From: Siderastrea siderea
Lineage: Eukaryota > Cnidaria > Anthozoa > Scleractinia > Rhizangiidae
Reading direction: 5' to 3'
Assembly (NCBI GenBank): GCA_964030785.1
Contig: OZ034967.1
Location: forward strand, 50,913,533 to 50,977,532
Length of the DNA stretch: 64,000 nt
Below the pieces are notes generated by a model. The model was not told the origin of the DNA. It saw only the letters and a list, made by a program, of their open reading frames with translations, and searched no databases. Below, one piece after another: positions 18,525 through 26,173 of the stretch. Each line of letters opens with the position of its first letter. The first letter of the stretch is position 1. The translations under genes and the position numbers were made by a program.

Positions 18525-18533
18525 AAAAAAAAA
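18525..18533 (-). terminator. T9 run, possible RNA polymerase III terminator
   Basis: Nine T residues on the minus strand start 14 bases beyond the last base of the tRNA-like gene. Runs of four or more T end Pol III transcripts, so this supports transcription of the tRNA-like gene. Confidence 0.5.
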
Positions 18534-18546
18534 GGCACCTTTTTAT

Positions 18547-18633
18547 TGGAATCGGTGGGACTCGAACCCACGCACGACCCTCCTCATGTATTCGAGGGGG
18601 ATCCAAAGGCTCTACCGACTGAGCTACGACTCC
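18547..18633 (-). tRNA. Type-II (long variable arm) tRNA-like gene, anticodon read as CCC
   Basis: An 87-base cloverleaf folds by hand. The acceptor GGAGTCG pairs with CGATTCC (one G-U), with discriminator A. The D arm is GCTC-AGTCGGTA-GAGC. The T arm is GTGGG-TTCGAGT-CCCAC. The anticodon stem is TTTGG/TCGAA with two wobbles, and the loop ATCCCCC has the invariant T33 and anticodon CCC. The variable arm is CATG-AGGAGGGT-CGTG. A and B boxes are intact and a T9 run follows. Type-II tRNAs normally read Ser or Leu codons, so anticodon CCC (Gly) and C at position 37 are odd. A competing hairpin, CCCCCTC with GAGGAGGG, could replace the anticodon stem. It may be an unusual tRNA, an intron-bearing one, or a tRNA mimic. 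No CCA is encoded, as is usual in eukaryotes. Confidence 0.75.
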
Positions 18634-18661
18634 GACACCGTTTTCCAACGAACTTTTTTAT

Positions 18662-19201
18662 TTAATGATTACATTGATGATACGGATGACAACAGAGTTG
18701 ATACCATCTGGCTTCTTGGCCTACAATCAATTGTTGAAGGCGTTGACCGGCTTGATGGTCATTGCTTACATAATCATGATCCGAAAACTCATTTAAAAAC
18801 GCTTGCAAGGTCCGTCCACGGGCTTTGGCTTTCAAGTACAACAAGGCGTAATCACCACAACTCTTGCTTGAAATGGCTTGGAGGGACTTGCCATTGGTCA
18901 CCACATACTTCCAATGTTGGACAATCCAATCTCGTAACGGGGTGGCTTGCACGTACGTGTCCATGGGCAAAGCATAACTGTCCAGGACTTCACACACCTT
19001 TCCATCCGTCCACACCGCTAACCAATGTTGTCCCGGTTGATCGTGTGGGTCGGTATTCACAATGTAGCCTTGGGGTTGGGTCTTGACAGGAGTCTTGGGT
19101 AAACGATCACAGGCCACGGTTCCGTAAAAGACAGGGTTCAATTGGGGGTCGTCTCGGGCTAAATAATCCAATTGCACATTATTCAAGGCCACATGTTCCA
19201 T
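18662..19201 (-). CDS. Adenain-like (C5) cysteine protease
   Basis: 179 residues. The adenovirus-protease layout is present: His59 in GQHWLAVW, acidic Asp74 in VLDSYALP, Gln108 in LQAISSKSCGDYA and the nucleophile Cys115, close to the family order H-E/D-Q-C. In adenoviruses this enzyme processes core and cement proteins during maturation at (M/I/L/N/Q)xGG|x and similar sites, which recur in the small basic proteins of this element. Its start codon overlaps the stop of the major capsid gene (TGATG on the minus strand), so the two may be expressed from one message by reinitiation. Length is somewhat shorter than the roughly 200 residues of adenain. Confidence 0.93.
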   Translation of the reverse strand: MEHVALNNVQLDYLARDDPQLNPVFYGTVACDRLPKTPVKTQPQGYIVNTDPHDQPGQHWLAVWTDGKVCEVLDSYALPMDTYVQATPLRDWIVQHWKYVVTNGKSLQAISSKSCGDYALLYLKAKARGRTLQAFLNEFSDHDYVSNDHQAGQRLQQLIVGQEARWYQLCCHPYHQCNH

Positions 19202-20601
19202 CAGTGCTGGTAAATGTTATACAACACGGCTCCGTTCCTGTCAATCTCCAGCAAGTTCTCAAATTCTCCATACACGAGTACGGTTATATTGACACCGGGG
19301 GCAGCTCCAAATTCCAAGACCAGTTGTAAATCGCCTGTTTGCTTGGGGTTGAGGTTTTGACTGTCAGCACATCCATTGGCCACATTGTCAAACATGTACA
19401 AGGTACAATTTTTCCTGTGGCCCCAATCTCCTAGTTCCACCATATTGCCTTTCTTTTTACACCAAGCGCCACTGGCTTGCAGAAAACGGAAGTAGCCTAG
19501 ATTATCTCGAGTGCCATTGTTGCGCACTAACTGGAGGGTTTCATAAGGGTATTCTTCTCCTTTGACAATCTGTTTAATGGAGGTCAGCCCAAATTTCTGG
19601 AAACAGAAGGGATCTCGGGTCACATCTCCATTGAAGGCACGGCTGTCCAGTAACCCCACAATCAATCGGTCAGGTATTCTGTTTTGAAACAGGTTGGGGA
19701 TATCAAAGCGGACCAGGTTGCCTTGCATGCTGAAGGTCCGGATTTCACTGCGGACGGTCGGGTAAGCAGCCACTTGGCCTTCATTGTGTCTTTTGCTAGA
19801 TATACTCTGGTAGATGGCGTCATTCAAACGCAGTTGGCAGAGATGAAACCGTAGTTTGACATCCCCTTCCATCAATCGGCCAGCTAGACCCACTCCATTC
19901 AAAAACAGGTTCGGGCCATTGAAATGAAATTTCATCTTGATTTCGATGCCGGGTACCAACAGTTTGCCAGTGTGAAACACTTCCAAGTGTGGGGTAAACA
20001 CCAGACTGTGGGTGACACCTGCAGCATACTTGGCGGTTTCGGCTACCATGGCGGCCAAGGCTCCTTTGTGATTGGCGGGGAGATCCCGGTAGTCATTATG
20101 TGGTGCCGCACTGTTGGTGTTGTTTGCAGTCCATTGGGGTGGGAAATCCACTTGATTGAACCATCCTTGGGGTCCTAACACGGTCTTGCCATCTTCTCGG
20201 TCATAATTCAGCAAGGTTTCTAGGTAAGCTTTGTAATGATACGTGTCGGATTGTGGACTGATCAACGTGCCATTCAACTGCAAGTCAATTTGTTTGATGA
20301 TGGAATGGGCCAAATTATTGACGGGCCACAATTTCTCCGCGGCCACCAAGTTCCCGTTATCATTCTTTTTCAAACTCAATTCCATGGTAAAGTAACTGCG
20401 TCCCAAATCCACAAAATCGTCCAACCCTGGAATGATGAATTCCATGGGATTGATACCCGTGGTGGTGGGTTGAATGGTGACCATGCGATAGGCATTGATG
20501 CTAATGTCGGTCGGTGGCACCTTGAAAATCCGTAATGCAGGGTTGACGGTCCCTTCGGAACGCTCGTGAGCCGGGGCGGTTTGCGTACTCACGTCAGGCA
20601 T
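19201..20601 (-). CDS. Major capsid protein (double jelly-roll hexon)
   Basis: 466 residues, matching Polinton/adintovirus major capsid proteins in length and pattern. The N-terminal strand region PTDISINAYRMVTIQP, then GLDDFVDLGRSYFTMEL and later LFQNRIPDRLIVGLLDS are recognisable features of the family, whose two jelly-rolls build pseudo-hexagonal capsomers. It ends in ENLLEIDRNGAVLYNIYQH, another common element of these proteins. A TATAAAAA box 43 bases upstream serves it, and the protease gene follows with a one-base overlap. Confidence 0.95.
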   Translation of the reverse strand: MPDVSTQTAPAHERSEGTVNPALRIFKVPPTDISINAYRMVTIQPTTTGINPMEFIIPGLDDFVDLGRSYFTMELSLKKNDNGNLVAAEKLWPVNNLAHSIIKQIDLQLNGTLISPQSDTYHYKAYLETLLNYDREDGKTVLGPQGWFNQVDFPPQWTANNTNSAAPHNDYRDLPANHKGALAAMVAETAKYAAGVTHSLVFTPHLEVFHTGKLLVPGIEIKMKFHFNGPNLFLNGVGLAGRLMEGDVKLRFHLCQLRLNDAIYQSISSKRHNEGQVAAYPTVRSEIRTFSMQGNLVRFDIPNLFQNRIPDRLIVGLLDSRAFNGDVTRDPFCFQKFGLTSIKQIVKGEEYPYETLQLVRNNGTRDNLGYFRFLQASGAWCKKKGNMVELGDWGHRKNCTLYMFDNVANGCADSQNLNPKQTGDLQLVLEFGAAPGVNITVLVYGEFENLLEIDRNGAVLYNIYQH

Positions 20602-20603
20602 GT

Positions 20604-20831
20604 TTAACGTCGTCGAGTGGTACCCCGTCGTCGTCGTGAGGGGTTTTTATAGCGTCGTCGTCGTCGTGCTAAACGTTGTCTCAAATCAAACCCGGGGACT
20701 CTCATCACCTCGGGACTCAACCATCCACCACGTTGTCGTCGCATGAGTTTCCAAAACGGATACAGTCCACCCCATTGAGACAACCCTCGATCACTACGAA
20801 TCCGTCGAGGTCGTGAATGCACGGGTTCCAT
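20604..20831 (-). CDS. Small Arg-rich virion-type protein with QRGG site
   Basis: 75 residues from ATG 20831 (the frame extends to a GTG at 20837). A basic N-terminus leads to LMRRQRGG|WLSPEVM, a fit to the adenain consensus, followed by a second very basic tail with RRRRRYKNPSRRRR. It ends two bases before the major capsid ATG, and the capsid TATA box lies inside its 3' end. Probably a DNA-condensing or cement precursor; no named family. Confidence 0.7.
   Translation of the reverse strand: MEPVHSRPRRIRSDRGLSQWGGLYPFWKLMRRQRGGWLSPEVMRVPGFDLRQRLARRRRRYKNPSRRRRGTTRRR
20644..20651 (-). promoter_or_regulatory. TATA box of the major capsid gene
   Basis: TATAAAAA followed by CCCC on the minus strand, 43 bases before the capsid ATG at 20601. 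Confidence 0.6.
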
Positions 20832-20833
20832 GT

Positions 20834-21160
20834 TCACACTCCCAAAATATCACGTGCACGTTTGGTTTGTTTGGGAAATAAGGCAGTGGCTACACGCACG
20901 GCGTCTTTCACGTTCTTATGACTCAACGCTTTCTTGGCTTGTTTGGTGATTTCCTTTTTAAGGACGTCTTCGGCTTTGCGTTTGATATCTCGTGTCAAAC
21001 CCGTTTCCAATCCTCTCTTGATATTACTAGGCAGTTTTAAAGGATTTCGCGTCCTTATAAGACCTTGCAACCCCCCACGCATCAGATCCGTCATCAATCC
21101 TTTGCCTTGTTGATCATACCACTCGTCGGTTCGAAATCGTGTCAAACTTCCCCCACGCAT
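20834..21160 (-). CDS. pVI-like basic virion protein with MRGG sites
   Basis: 108 residues. It begins MRGG|SLTRF and has a second site DLMRGG|LQGLIR near residue 30; M-x-G-G fits the adenain consensus and recalls the N-terminal processing of adenovirus pVI. The rest is a long basic amphipathic region with many Lys (DIKRKAEDVLKKEITKQAKKAL). A pVI-like role in membrane lysis or as protease cofactor is inference. A TATAAAAAGG box with a neighbouring CACGTG lies about 50 bases upstream. Confidence 0.7.
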   Translation of the reverse strand: MRGGSLTRFRTDEWYDQQGKGLMTDLMRGGLQGLIRTRNPLKLPSNIKRGLETGLTRDIKRKAEDVLKKEITKQAKKALSHKNVKDAVRVATALFPKQTKRARDILGV

Positions 21161-21210
21161 GGTGTCTTCTTCACCAGGGATAAACGTTTTGTCTGTGCTT
21201 CACGTGACCC

Positions 21211-21220
21211 CCTTTTTATA
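21211..21220 (-). promoter_or_regulatory. TATAAAAAGG box of the pVI-like gene
   Basis: The minus strand reads TATAAAAAGGGGGTCACGTG, joining the TATA box to an E-box at 21201-21206. ATG 21160 is 51 bases downstream. Confidence 0.6.
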
Positions 21221-21226
21221 CCGTCA

Positions 21227-21418
21227 TCATCGTCTTCTTTTCCGAAAAGCGGCTTCCAACCCTTTTTTAGCCCCGTAACTCGCGGCACCACCCGCGGCAC
21301 CCAACGCCACGGCTTTTCCTCCAGCGATCAAGGCTGGAATGAGGGCCGCCAGGGGGAATAAACCCCCTCGTTGCCTTCTTCTTCTTCGTCTCATTCGACG
21401 CACTCTTGTCTTGGGCAT
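21227..21418 (-). CDS. pX/mu-like small core protein with QRGG site
   Basis: 63 residues: MPKTRVRRMRRRRRRQRGG, cleavage predicted after Gly19, then LFPLAALIPALIAGGKAVAL and an Ala/Gly-rich stretch ending in a KKGLEAAFRKRRR tail. The Arg block, QxGG site and following hydrophobic helix are the pattern of adenovirus-like pX/mu precursors. A CATAAAAAGGGGG box lies 33 bases upstream of the ATG. Confidence 0.75.
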   Translation of the reverse strand: MPKTRVRRMRRRRRRQRGGLFPLAALIPALIAGGKAVALGAAGGAASYGAKKGLEAAFRKRRR

Positions 21419-21450
21419 CTTGTGATTGGGACACTCCCTTGGCCACCCCC

Positions 21451-21457
21451 TTTTTAT
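21451..21457 (-). promoter_or_regulatory. TATA-like box of the pX-like gene
   Basis: ATAAAAA within CATAAAAAGGGGG on the minus strand, 33 bases before ATG 21418. It overlaps the stop region of the penton gene. Confidence 0.5.
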
Positions 21458-22503
21458 GTCTTTTTGAAGTGTAACGTGACAATGGTATGACCTTCACCAA
21501 ACTTGACCAAGTCTCCTCCTCTACCAATCGTTTCAGCCACTTGAACGTGAATCATTTCCACCACCTCGTTACGAAGAGACATGTATTGAATGTGCAACGG
21601 TTCAAAATACAGGTTGCCGCGTGCTTCTCGCTTGTACTGGATTTCACGTAACAAATCAGTCACGCGATTGCCCACCACCGTGCTGCCTGCCACGTCGGAG
21701 TACACGTGCAACGATCGTGTGGGTTCACCCACCACTGAACGAAACGCTACATTCAAGTTGGTGAAACGCCACCCACAGCTCATACTCAATTGTAAATAAT
21801 CCGGTAAAAACGAACGCACCGTCCAAAAGACCGGTTTGCTCTGATCGTCGTTCACATCGTTCCAATCGTTGCCAGCGGGTTTTGTCATGTTGGGGATTTG
21901 ATCCCCCATGAATTCTTGTTGTAAGTTGGGTCCCAAAATCAATACACTGTCAATTTTACGTAACCATCCCATCTTGAGCGCCAACTTGGTGTAGATGGTC
22001 AGGGCTGGCGTGTCGGTGCCGCAATGGCAGATATTGGTGTTGTCGATGAGCAGATCCTCGCCTTCCCACTTGAACTTGACGTAGGTGTGTTTGCCTTGAT
22101 CATTGGTAAACCGACCACCTTGAACGGCCATTTCCATACGTTGTTGTTCCAAGTGAGTAATGATGGCTTTCATGAAACTCACACCATCCACCACCCAATC
22201 CAAATCTTGGACGTCATTGATGATGCTTCGCGCGGTGTCTACTCGCGAGGTCATTTCCCCGTCTTTTCCATTCGGTTTGGGATAAGTTTGGCCCCAGGAC
22301 GTCCCCATGACGTACCCATTTTTCTTCACCAACTCATACAAATTGACGCGAGCATCTGGTAAGGAAATGGCACTCAACCCCACTTGCCATCCACCTCCCG
22401 TGAGCTGTAACGGTTGAGGTAAACGAATCTTGAAGGAATTAGGTTGGTTGTTGGGAAATTCACGTCGGTTGGCATGACTGGGTAACGTTACGTAGAACGA
22501 CAT
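21454..22503 (-). CDS. Penton (single jelly-roll minor capsid) protein 1
   Basis: 349 residues. The N-terminal FYVTLPSHANRREFPNN, then a run to LPQPL and GGWQVGLSAISLPD, is the start I know from Polinton/adintovirus penton proteins, which occupy the fivefold vertices. It is paralogous along its whole length to the next gene upstream: both share TDLLREI(Q/K)Y, HIQY(M/I), RNEVVE and a C-terminal GDLVKFGEGH(T/A). A TTTAAAAGGG box lies about 30 bases upstream. Confidence 0.88.
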   Translation of the reverse strand: MSFYVTLPSHANRREFPNNQPNSFKIRLPQPLQLTGGGWQVGLSAISLPDARVNLYELVKKNGYVMGTSWGQTYPKPNGKDGEMTSRVDTARSIINDVQDLDWVVDGVSFMKAIITHLEQQRMEMAVQGGRFTNDQGKHTYVKFKWEGEDLLIDNTNICHCGTDTPALTIYTKLALKMGWLRKIDSVLILGPNLQQEFMGDQIPNMTKPAGNDWNDVNDDQSKPVFWTVRSFLPDYLQLSMSCGWRFTNLNVAFRSVVGEPTRSLHVYSDVAGSTVVGNRVTDLLREIQYKREARGNLYFEPLHIQYMSLRNEVVEMIHVQVAETIGRGGDLVKFGEGHTIVTLHFKKT

Positions 22504-22513
22504 TTTGTCTTCT

Positions 22514-23554
22514 TCACCCCGTCACTTCCCTTTTAAAGTGGAGGGTCAGGACGGCATGGCCTTCACCAAATTTCACCAGATCCCCATTGGTTTCGGCCAT
22601 CTGGGTTTCGACGATTTCCACCACTTCATTGCGTACTGGGATATATTGAATATGTCGAGGTTCAAAGTGGGTGGTGTTTTGTGGTTGGTACTTGATTTCT
22701 CGTAAGAGATCGGTGATACGACCCCCCACCATACTGCTGGTCCCTACATCACAATACACGTGCAAAGGACGCGCCGAGGGAAATTCCAACGAGGGACGAA
22801 AGGTCTGGTTCAAATTCACAAACCGCCAATTACACGTCATACTCAAGTTCACATAATCCCCATCCACTTTCCAAAAGGTGGGCTTGTTGCTGCCATCCAG
22901 GACATCGGTCGGAATGGGAATGGAGTCCGAATGAAATTCTTGCAAGAGATTCGGACCCAATCGATACACGCCCGTCGACACTTGTTCAATCCATCCCATT
23001 CTCAGGGCCAAGGTTCTGCCCCATTCCACGCGTGCCACTTGTCGTGTGTAATCCACATTGACGGTATTCAACACCAAATCCCCTTCGGAAGTCCATTCAA
23101 AGGTCGGATACAATTTGACGCCATTGTTCTCTGCCCATTTGTTTTTGGGTTCGGTTTGTTTCGCACGGGCTTGCACGTAACGATACACCAGTTGATGAAA
23201 AAAGTGCGATCCCGTCGACGAGGCCATCTCCTTTCTCATATCTCGTCCGTAGACAAAGAGTTCGCGGCGTTGATGCCACCATCGATCGTTGCCTTGATCG
23301 TCTTGGGCATACACCCGTTCGTGCCATCGTACGTACAACAGAGGATGGGAATCGCCCACGCCTCCTTCTTCCGTTATCACGGGAATGGTGGGTAAGGATA
23401 AACTCACCATACCCACCATCCATCCTCGTCCCACAAATCGGATGGGTTTAGGCAATCGGTTTCTGAAATGATGGCTCTTGTTCCCAGGAAACTCTTTGGT
23501 ACTCGCATGACTCATCAACGTCACGTAAAACGAAGAGTTGGGCACCAATGTCAT
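22514..23554 (-). CDS. Penton (single jelly-roll minor capsid) protein 2
   Basis: 346 residues with the same organisation as penton 1: FYVTLMSHASTKEFPGN at the start, GRGWMVGMVSLSLPT, then TDLLREIKY, HIQYIPVRNEVVE and GDLVKFGEGHAVLTLHFKR at the end. Identity between the copies is clear but far from complete, so the duplication is old and both have been kept intact. They may form hetero-oligomeric vertices or one may have a specialised attachment role; both ideas are inference. Confidence 0.88.
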   Translation of the reverse strand: MTLVPNSSFYVTLMSHASTKEFPGNKSHHFRNRLPKPIRFVGRGWMVGMVSLSLPTIPVITEEGGVGDSHPLLYVRWHERVYAQDDQGNDRWWHQRRELFVYGRDMRKEMASSTGSHFFHQLVYRYVQARAKQTEPKNKWAENNGVKLYPTFEWTSEGDLVLNTVNVDYTRQVARVEWGRTLALRMGWIEQVSTGVYRLGPNLLQEFHSDSIPIPTDVLDGSNKPTFWKVDGDYVNLSMTCNWRFVNLNQTFRPSLEFPSARPLHVYCDVGTSSMVGGRITDLLREIKYQPQNTTHFEPRHIQYIPVRNEVVEIVETQMAETNGDLVKFGEGHAVLTLHFKREVTG

Positions 23555-23558
23555 TGTT

Positions 23559-24734
23559 TTAGCGGCGTCGGCGTCGTTTGCGGGGTCGAAGGGATGTCAC
23601 GTCTCCACGAGCAATCCAACTATTGTACTTGTCGGGCCACCCTTTCCACTTGACCAACCAACGACCTTTTTGTCGCTTAAGTACCTTCTCGATCCGAAAC
23701 ACATCGGACACATGGACTTTTTGTAAATCCTCTTCATAAAACGTACCTTGGACGGGGGTCTCATCCCATTCGCGAATCTTATACGTGGGGACAGGGCCAG
23801 GGACCACACGATGCACCACAAACACTTCTTCGGTCCAACCGGGTAAATACCCTTTTTCAAAGGTACGATGAATCGTATTGAGACGGACATGATCCCCCAC
23901 CTTCAATTGGGGTTTTTTGTAGCCTTTCAATCGTTTGCTGTACAATCGTTTCCACACGGCTTCTTCGTTGTCCCACGTCACGTTTTCGGGGGGCATACCA
24001 ATACTTCGATGACGAGTGGCATTATACCCCTGCACCAACTCGGGTAAGACATCGTCAAATTTCAACGTGTTGGCCGCGGTCAAATAACGGTACAACCGTT
24101 CTTTCAAGGTGCGATTAAATCGTTCCACTACACTGGCTTTGGCATCCCCTTCGGTCGAAAAATGTTGAATGTCTTGCTCGTCGACCCATCGTTGAAAGGT
24201 CCGATTATAAAATTCTTTCCCTCGATCCGTTTGCAATCGATTCGGGTGACGTCCTCCTTGTCTCACAATCTTCTCAAAGGCTTTCACGAGGGCCACGCCG
24301 GTTTTGGTTTTCAACGGTTCGACCCACGCGTACTTGGACAACACATCCACGACGGTCAACAAGTAACGTATACCCCGATTATGTTTGGCCAAACGTTGCA
24401 CTTCCACTAAATCCGCGGACCATTGATCATCCAACCCCCCTACGATCACGGGTAAGGTAGCAAAACGACGACGTCGGGGTTTATGCAAGGTGTAACCCAC
24501 ATCCTGTTCCAACACCCGTTGGGCTTTTTTCAAAGGGAGACCCTGGGCTTTAGCAAATCGTTGCACCCCACCTAAACTCCCCGGGGCACGAGGATCATGG
24601 TAACGGTTTAACCATTGTTGCGAGACATTGGCCTTCTTCTTCGTTGACGAAACAGGGCGTTTGGTTTTCTTCAACCATGATGACGACGAACTCCAGCGTT
24701 GGGTTCTCTTTCGAGGGGCCATACTTTTTGGCAT
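23559..24734 (-). CDS. Retrovirus-like integrase with C-terminal chromodomain
   Basis: 391 residues. The catalytic triad is Asp108 (DQWSADLVEV), Asp170 (LQTDRGKEF) and Glu204 (SVVERFNRTL), with 33 residues between the second Asp and Glu, one less than I expect for Polinton integrases. An SH3-like region follows (LKVGDHVRLN near 277), then a chromodomain at 344-373 (FRIEKVLKRQKGRWLVKWKG with the aromatic cage partner W near 366) and a poly-Arg tail. It would insert the linear genome with the 6-bp duplication seen at the borders. The chromodomain may direct insertion to modified histones. The start overlaps the next upstream ORF by 64 bases. Confidence 0.96.
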   Translation of the reverse strand: MPKSMAPRKRTQRWSSSSSWLKKTKRPVSSTKKKANVSQQWLNRYHDPRAPGSLGGVQRFAKAQGLPLKKAQRVLEQDVGYTLHKPRRRRFATLPVIVGGLDDQWSADLVEVQRLAKHNRGIRYLLTVVDVLSKYAWVEPLKTKTGVALVKAFEKIVRQGGRHPNRLQTDRGKEFYNRTFQRWVDEQDIQHFSTEGDAKASVVERFNRTLKERLYRYLTAANTLKFDDVLPELVQGYNATRHRSIGMPPENVTWDNEEAVWKRLYSKRLKGYKKPQLKVGDHVRLNTIHRTFEKGYLPGWTEEVFVVHRVVPGPVPTYKIREWDETPVQGTFYEEDLQKVHVSDVFRIEKVLKRQKGRWLVKWKGWPDKYNSWIARGDVTSLRPRKRRRRR

Positions 24735-25033
24735 TCACCCCATAAGGTCGATATGGTGGGGACCGTGTGGGGATGCGCCTTTTGAATGATTCGATACCAT
24801 CGCCATGCCTCTGGGTGAGCTTTTAACCATAAGACAAACACGACCCATCGATACAGGTTGCGGTCCACATGGGTTTCTTCAAAGAGGTGAAGAGGATGCG
24901 TGTCCTCGGGACAAGGGGGAATGGAGATTTGGGTGCCGGGTTGATGATCATATAAGACTTGACAAAGGGTTTGATGACATTGCCATTGCCCCAGGGACAA
25001 GATAGACTCCCACGCATCACACACAGACTCCAT
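24671..25033 (-). CDS. Trp-rich orphan protein upstream of integrase
   Basis: 120 residues, no family recognised. It is unusually rich in Trp, His and Cys (WRWYRII, FVLWLKAHPEAW), mostly helical in look, and its last 21 codons overlap the integrase start in another frame. Good ATG (TCCATGG). Its location suggests co-expression with integrase. Confidence 0.6.
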   Translation of the reverse strand: MESVCDAWESILSLGQWQCHQTLCQVLYDHQPGTQISIPPCPEDTHPLHLFEETHVDRNLYRWVVFVLWLKAHPEAWRWYRIIQKAHPHTVPTISTLWGECQKVWPLEREPNAGVRRHHG

Positions 25034-25051
25034 GGACTAAATAAAAAACAT

Positions 25052-25057
25052 TTTATT
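25052..25057 (-). terminator. Poly(A) signal AATAAA after the GRF gene
   Basis: AATAAA on the minus strand 12 bases beyond the TAA of the GRF-finger gene, so this gene may have its own short transcript. Confidence 0.45.
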
Positions 25058-25068
25058 CGTTCTCTCAT

Positions 25069-25959
25069 TTAAAAGAGACCTAGACGGCCACAGCTGATGG
25101 TCTCTAGACCTTTCTGCCAGTTGTCGACACTGTCACTGTACTTGGGGGGTGGTGGAGCTGGGGCCACCATCATTTCTTGACGGTTCTTGAGCTCTTGAAT
25201 TTCTCGTAACAATTGTTTCTCATACTCTGTCAAGGGCCGATCCTCTTTGCTTTGGACTGGCGGGCCAGGGATGTCATAGCCCCTCTTGGGATATCCTTGA
25301 GCATCACGGGTGGGCGATTCAGCTTGTTGGTCGGCTTTTTTGGGAGGGTTGTCATGAAACCACGTCCAGTACTTGGGACCCAAGGGTTGATCGGCCCACC
25401 GGAAGAAGCCACACGTTTTCTTGGAACAAGTCAGAAACAAGCGATCGGGGTTCTGAATCGAATGACTCTGTTGAAGCGTGGCGGGTTCACGGCAAAAGCA
25501 TTGCAAACCACCCCACATGTCCAACACTTCTACATCAGGTTGACTATACACGGCTTTCATATACTCCAGAACTTGATCTTGACCACAAAACAGCAAACAC
25601 GGTTGCATGGGACATTTCACATACTTCCATCCCTTTTGAGATTCTCGGGCCTCCAAACGCACCTCATGACAAGGACATACCATAGTGTCCACCGAAGTAG
25701 CTAGGGCTCTGTTGGCTTTCGCTTGAGCATAGTCCTCCGCATTGTCATACACGGTCGTCAGAGTGAATTGAGGTGATGGGGGTGATTGCTCCACCATGTC
25801 ATTCAATTCTTTCATCATGTCTTCCACGGCAGCTCGGGTGTCTTCCACCACTTCGCATACCACAGGATCACAGTCCACGGGCGTCATATGTTGAATGCTC
25901 TTCTTCTTCTTCTTCCCCGCAGGGTGTACGCTTGGCTTTCTCTTCCGATCGACAGACAT
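25069..25959 (-). CDS. Double GRF-type zinc-finger protein
   Basis: Start chosen at ATG 25959, 38 bases after the TATAAAAAGG box; the longer frame opens at ATG 26025 upstream of the box. 296 residues. The N-terminus is basic (MSVDRKRKPS, a KKKKK run), a likely nuclear signal. Two Cys clusters follow: C95-x-C97 ... C116 ... C121 and C154-x-C156 ... C178 ... C183 followed by GFFRWAD, the GRF finger pattern of topoisomerase III, APE2 and NEIL3, which binds single-stranded DNA. A coiled coil (EYEKQLLREIQELKNRQ) and a Pro-rich tail close the protein. A replication or repair role on ssDNA intermediates is inferred. Confidence 0.75.
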   Translation of the reverse strand: MSVDRKRKPSVHPAGKKKKKSIQHMTPVDCDPVVCEVVEDTRAAVEDMMKELNDMVEQSPPSPQFTLTTVYDNAEDYAQAKANRALATSVDTMVCPCHEVRLEARESQKGWKYVKCPMQPCLLFCGQDQVLEYMKAVYSQPDVEVLDMWGGLQCFCREPATLQQSHSIQNPDRLFLTCSKKTCGFFRWADQPLGPKYWTWFHDNPPKKADQQAESPTRDAQGYPKRGYDIPGPPVQSKEDRPLTEYEKQLLREIQELKNRQEMMVAPAPPPPKYSDSVDNWQKGLETISCGRLGLF

Positions 25960-25994
25960 CGTGCTCAAGGTTGATTTCACCCCCACTGCCCATG

Positions 25995-26004
25995 CCTTTT
26001 TATA
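25995..26004 (-). promoter_or_regulatory. TATAAAAAGG box of the GRF-finger gene
   Basis: TATAAAAAGG on the minus strand; ATG 25959 lies 36 bases further on. Confidence 0.6.
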
Positions 26005-26019
26005 CGTTGGGCCCTTACC

Positions 26020-26136
26020 TGTCATTGGTCAGCTTATCCTACCCATATAAGGACTTGTTATCTTCCCATTGGTCAGCTTTCCCCTATCCAACGAAGGTCC
26101 TCTTGTCTTCCCATTGGTCCATTGCCCCTATTTAAG
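26020..26136. promoter_or_regulatory. Divergent promoter with repeated CCAAT boxes
   Basis: Three imperfect tandem units, each with CATTGG(T)C (inverted CCAAT) followed by C-rich sequence and an ATATAA, TATCC or TATTTAAG core, lie between the GRF gene and the SLOG-like gene. The last unit gives TATTTAAG at 26129-26136, 38 bases before ATG 26174. This repeat style differs from the E-box/TATA style of the other viral promoters. Confidence 0.6.
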
Positions 26137-26173
26137 GAGCTCCCTTGGTCTCTAGATCTTCATTCTCAAAGCC

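Noticed and set aside
21454..23554. Assembly duplication as cause of the penton pair
   Set aside because: The copies differ at many residues over the whole length, so they are true paralogues.
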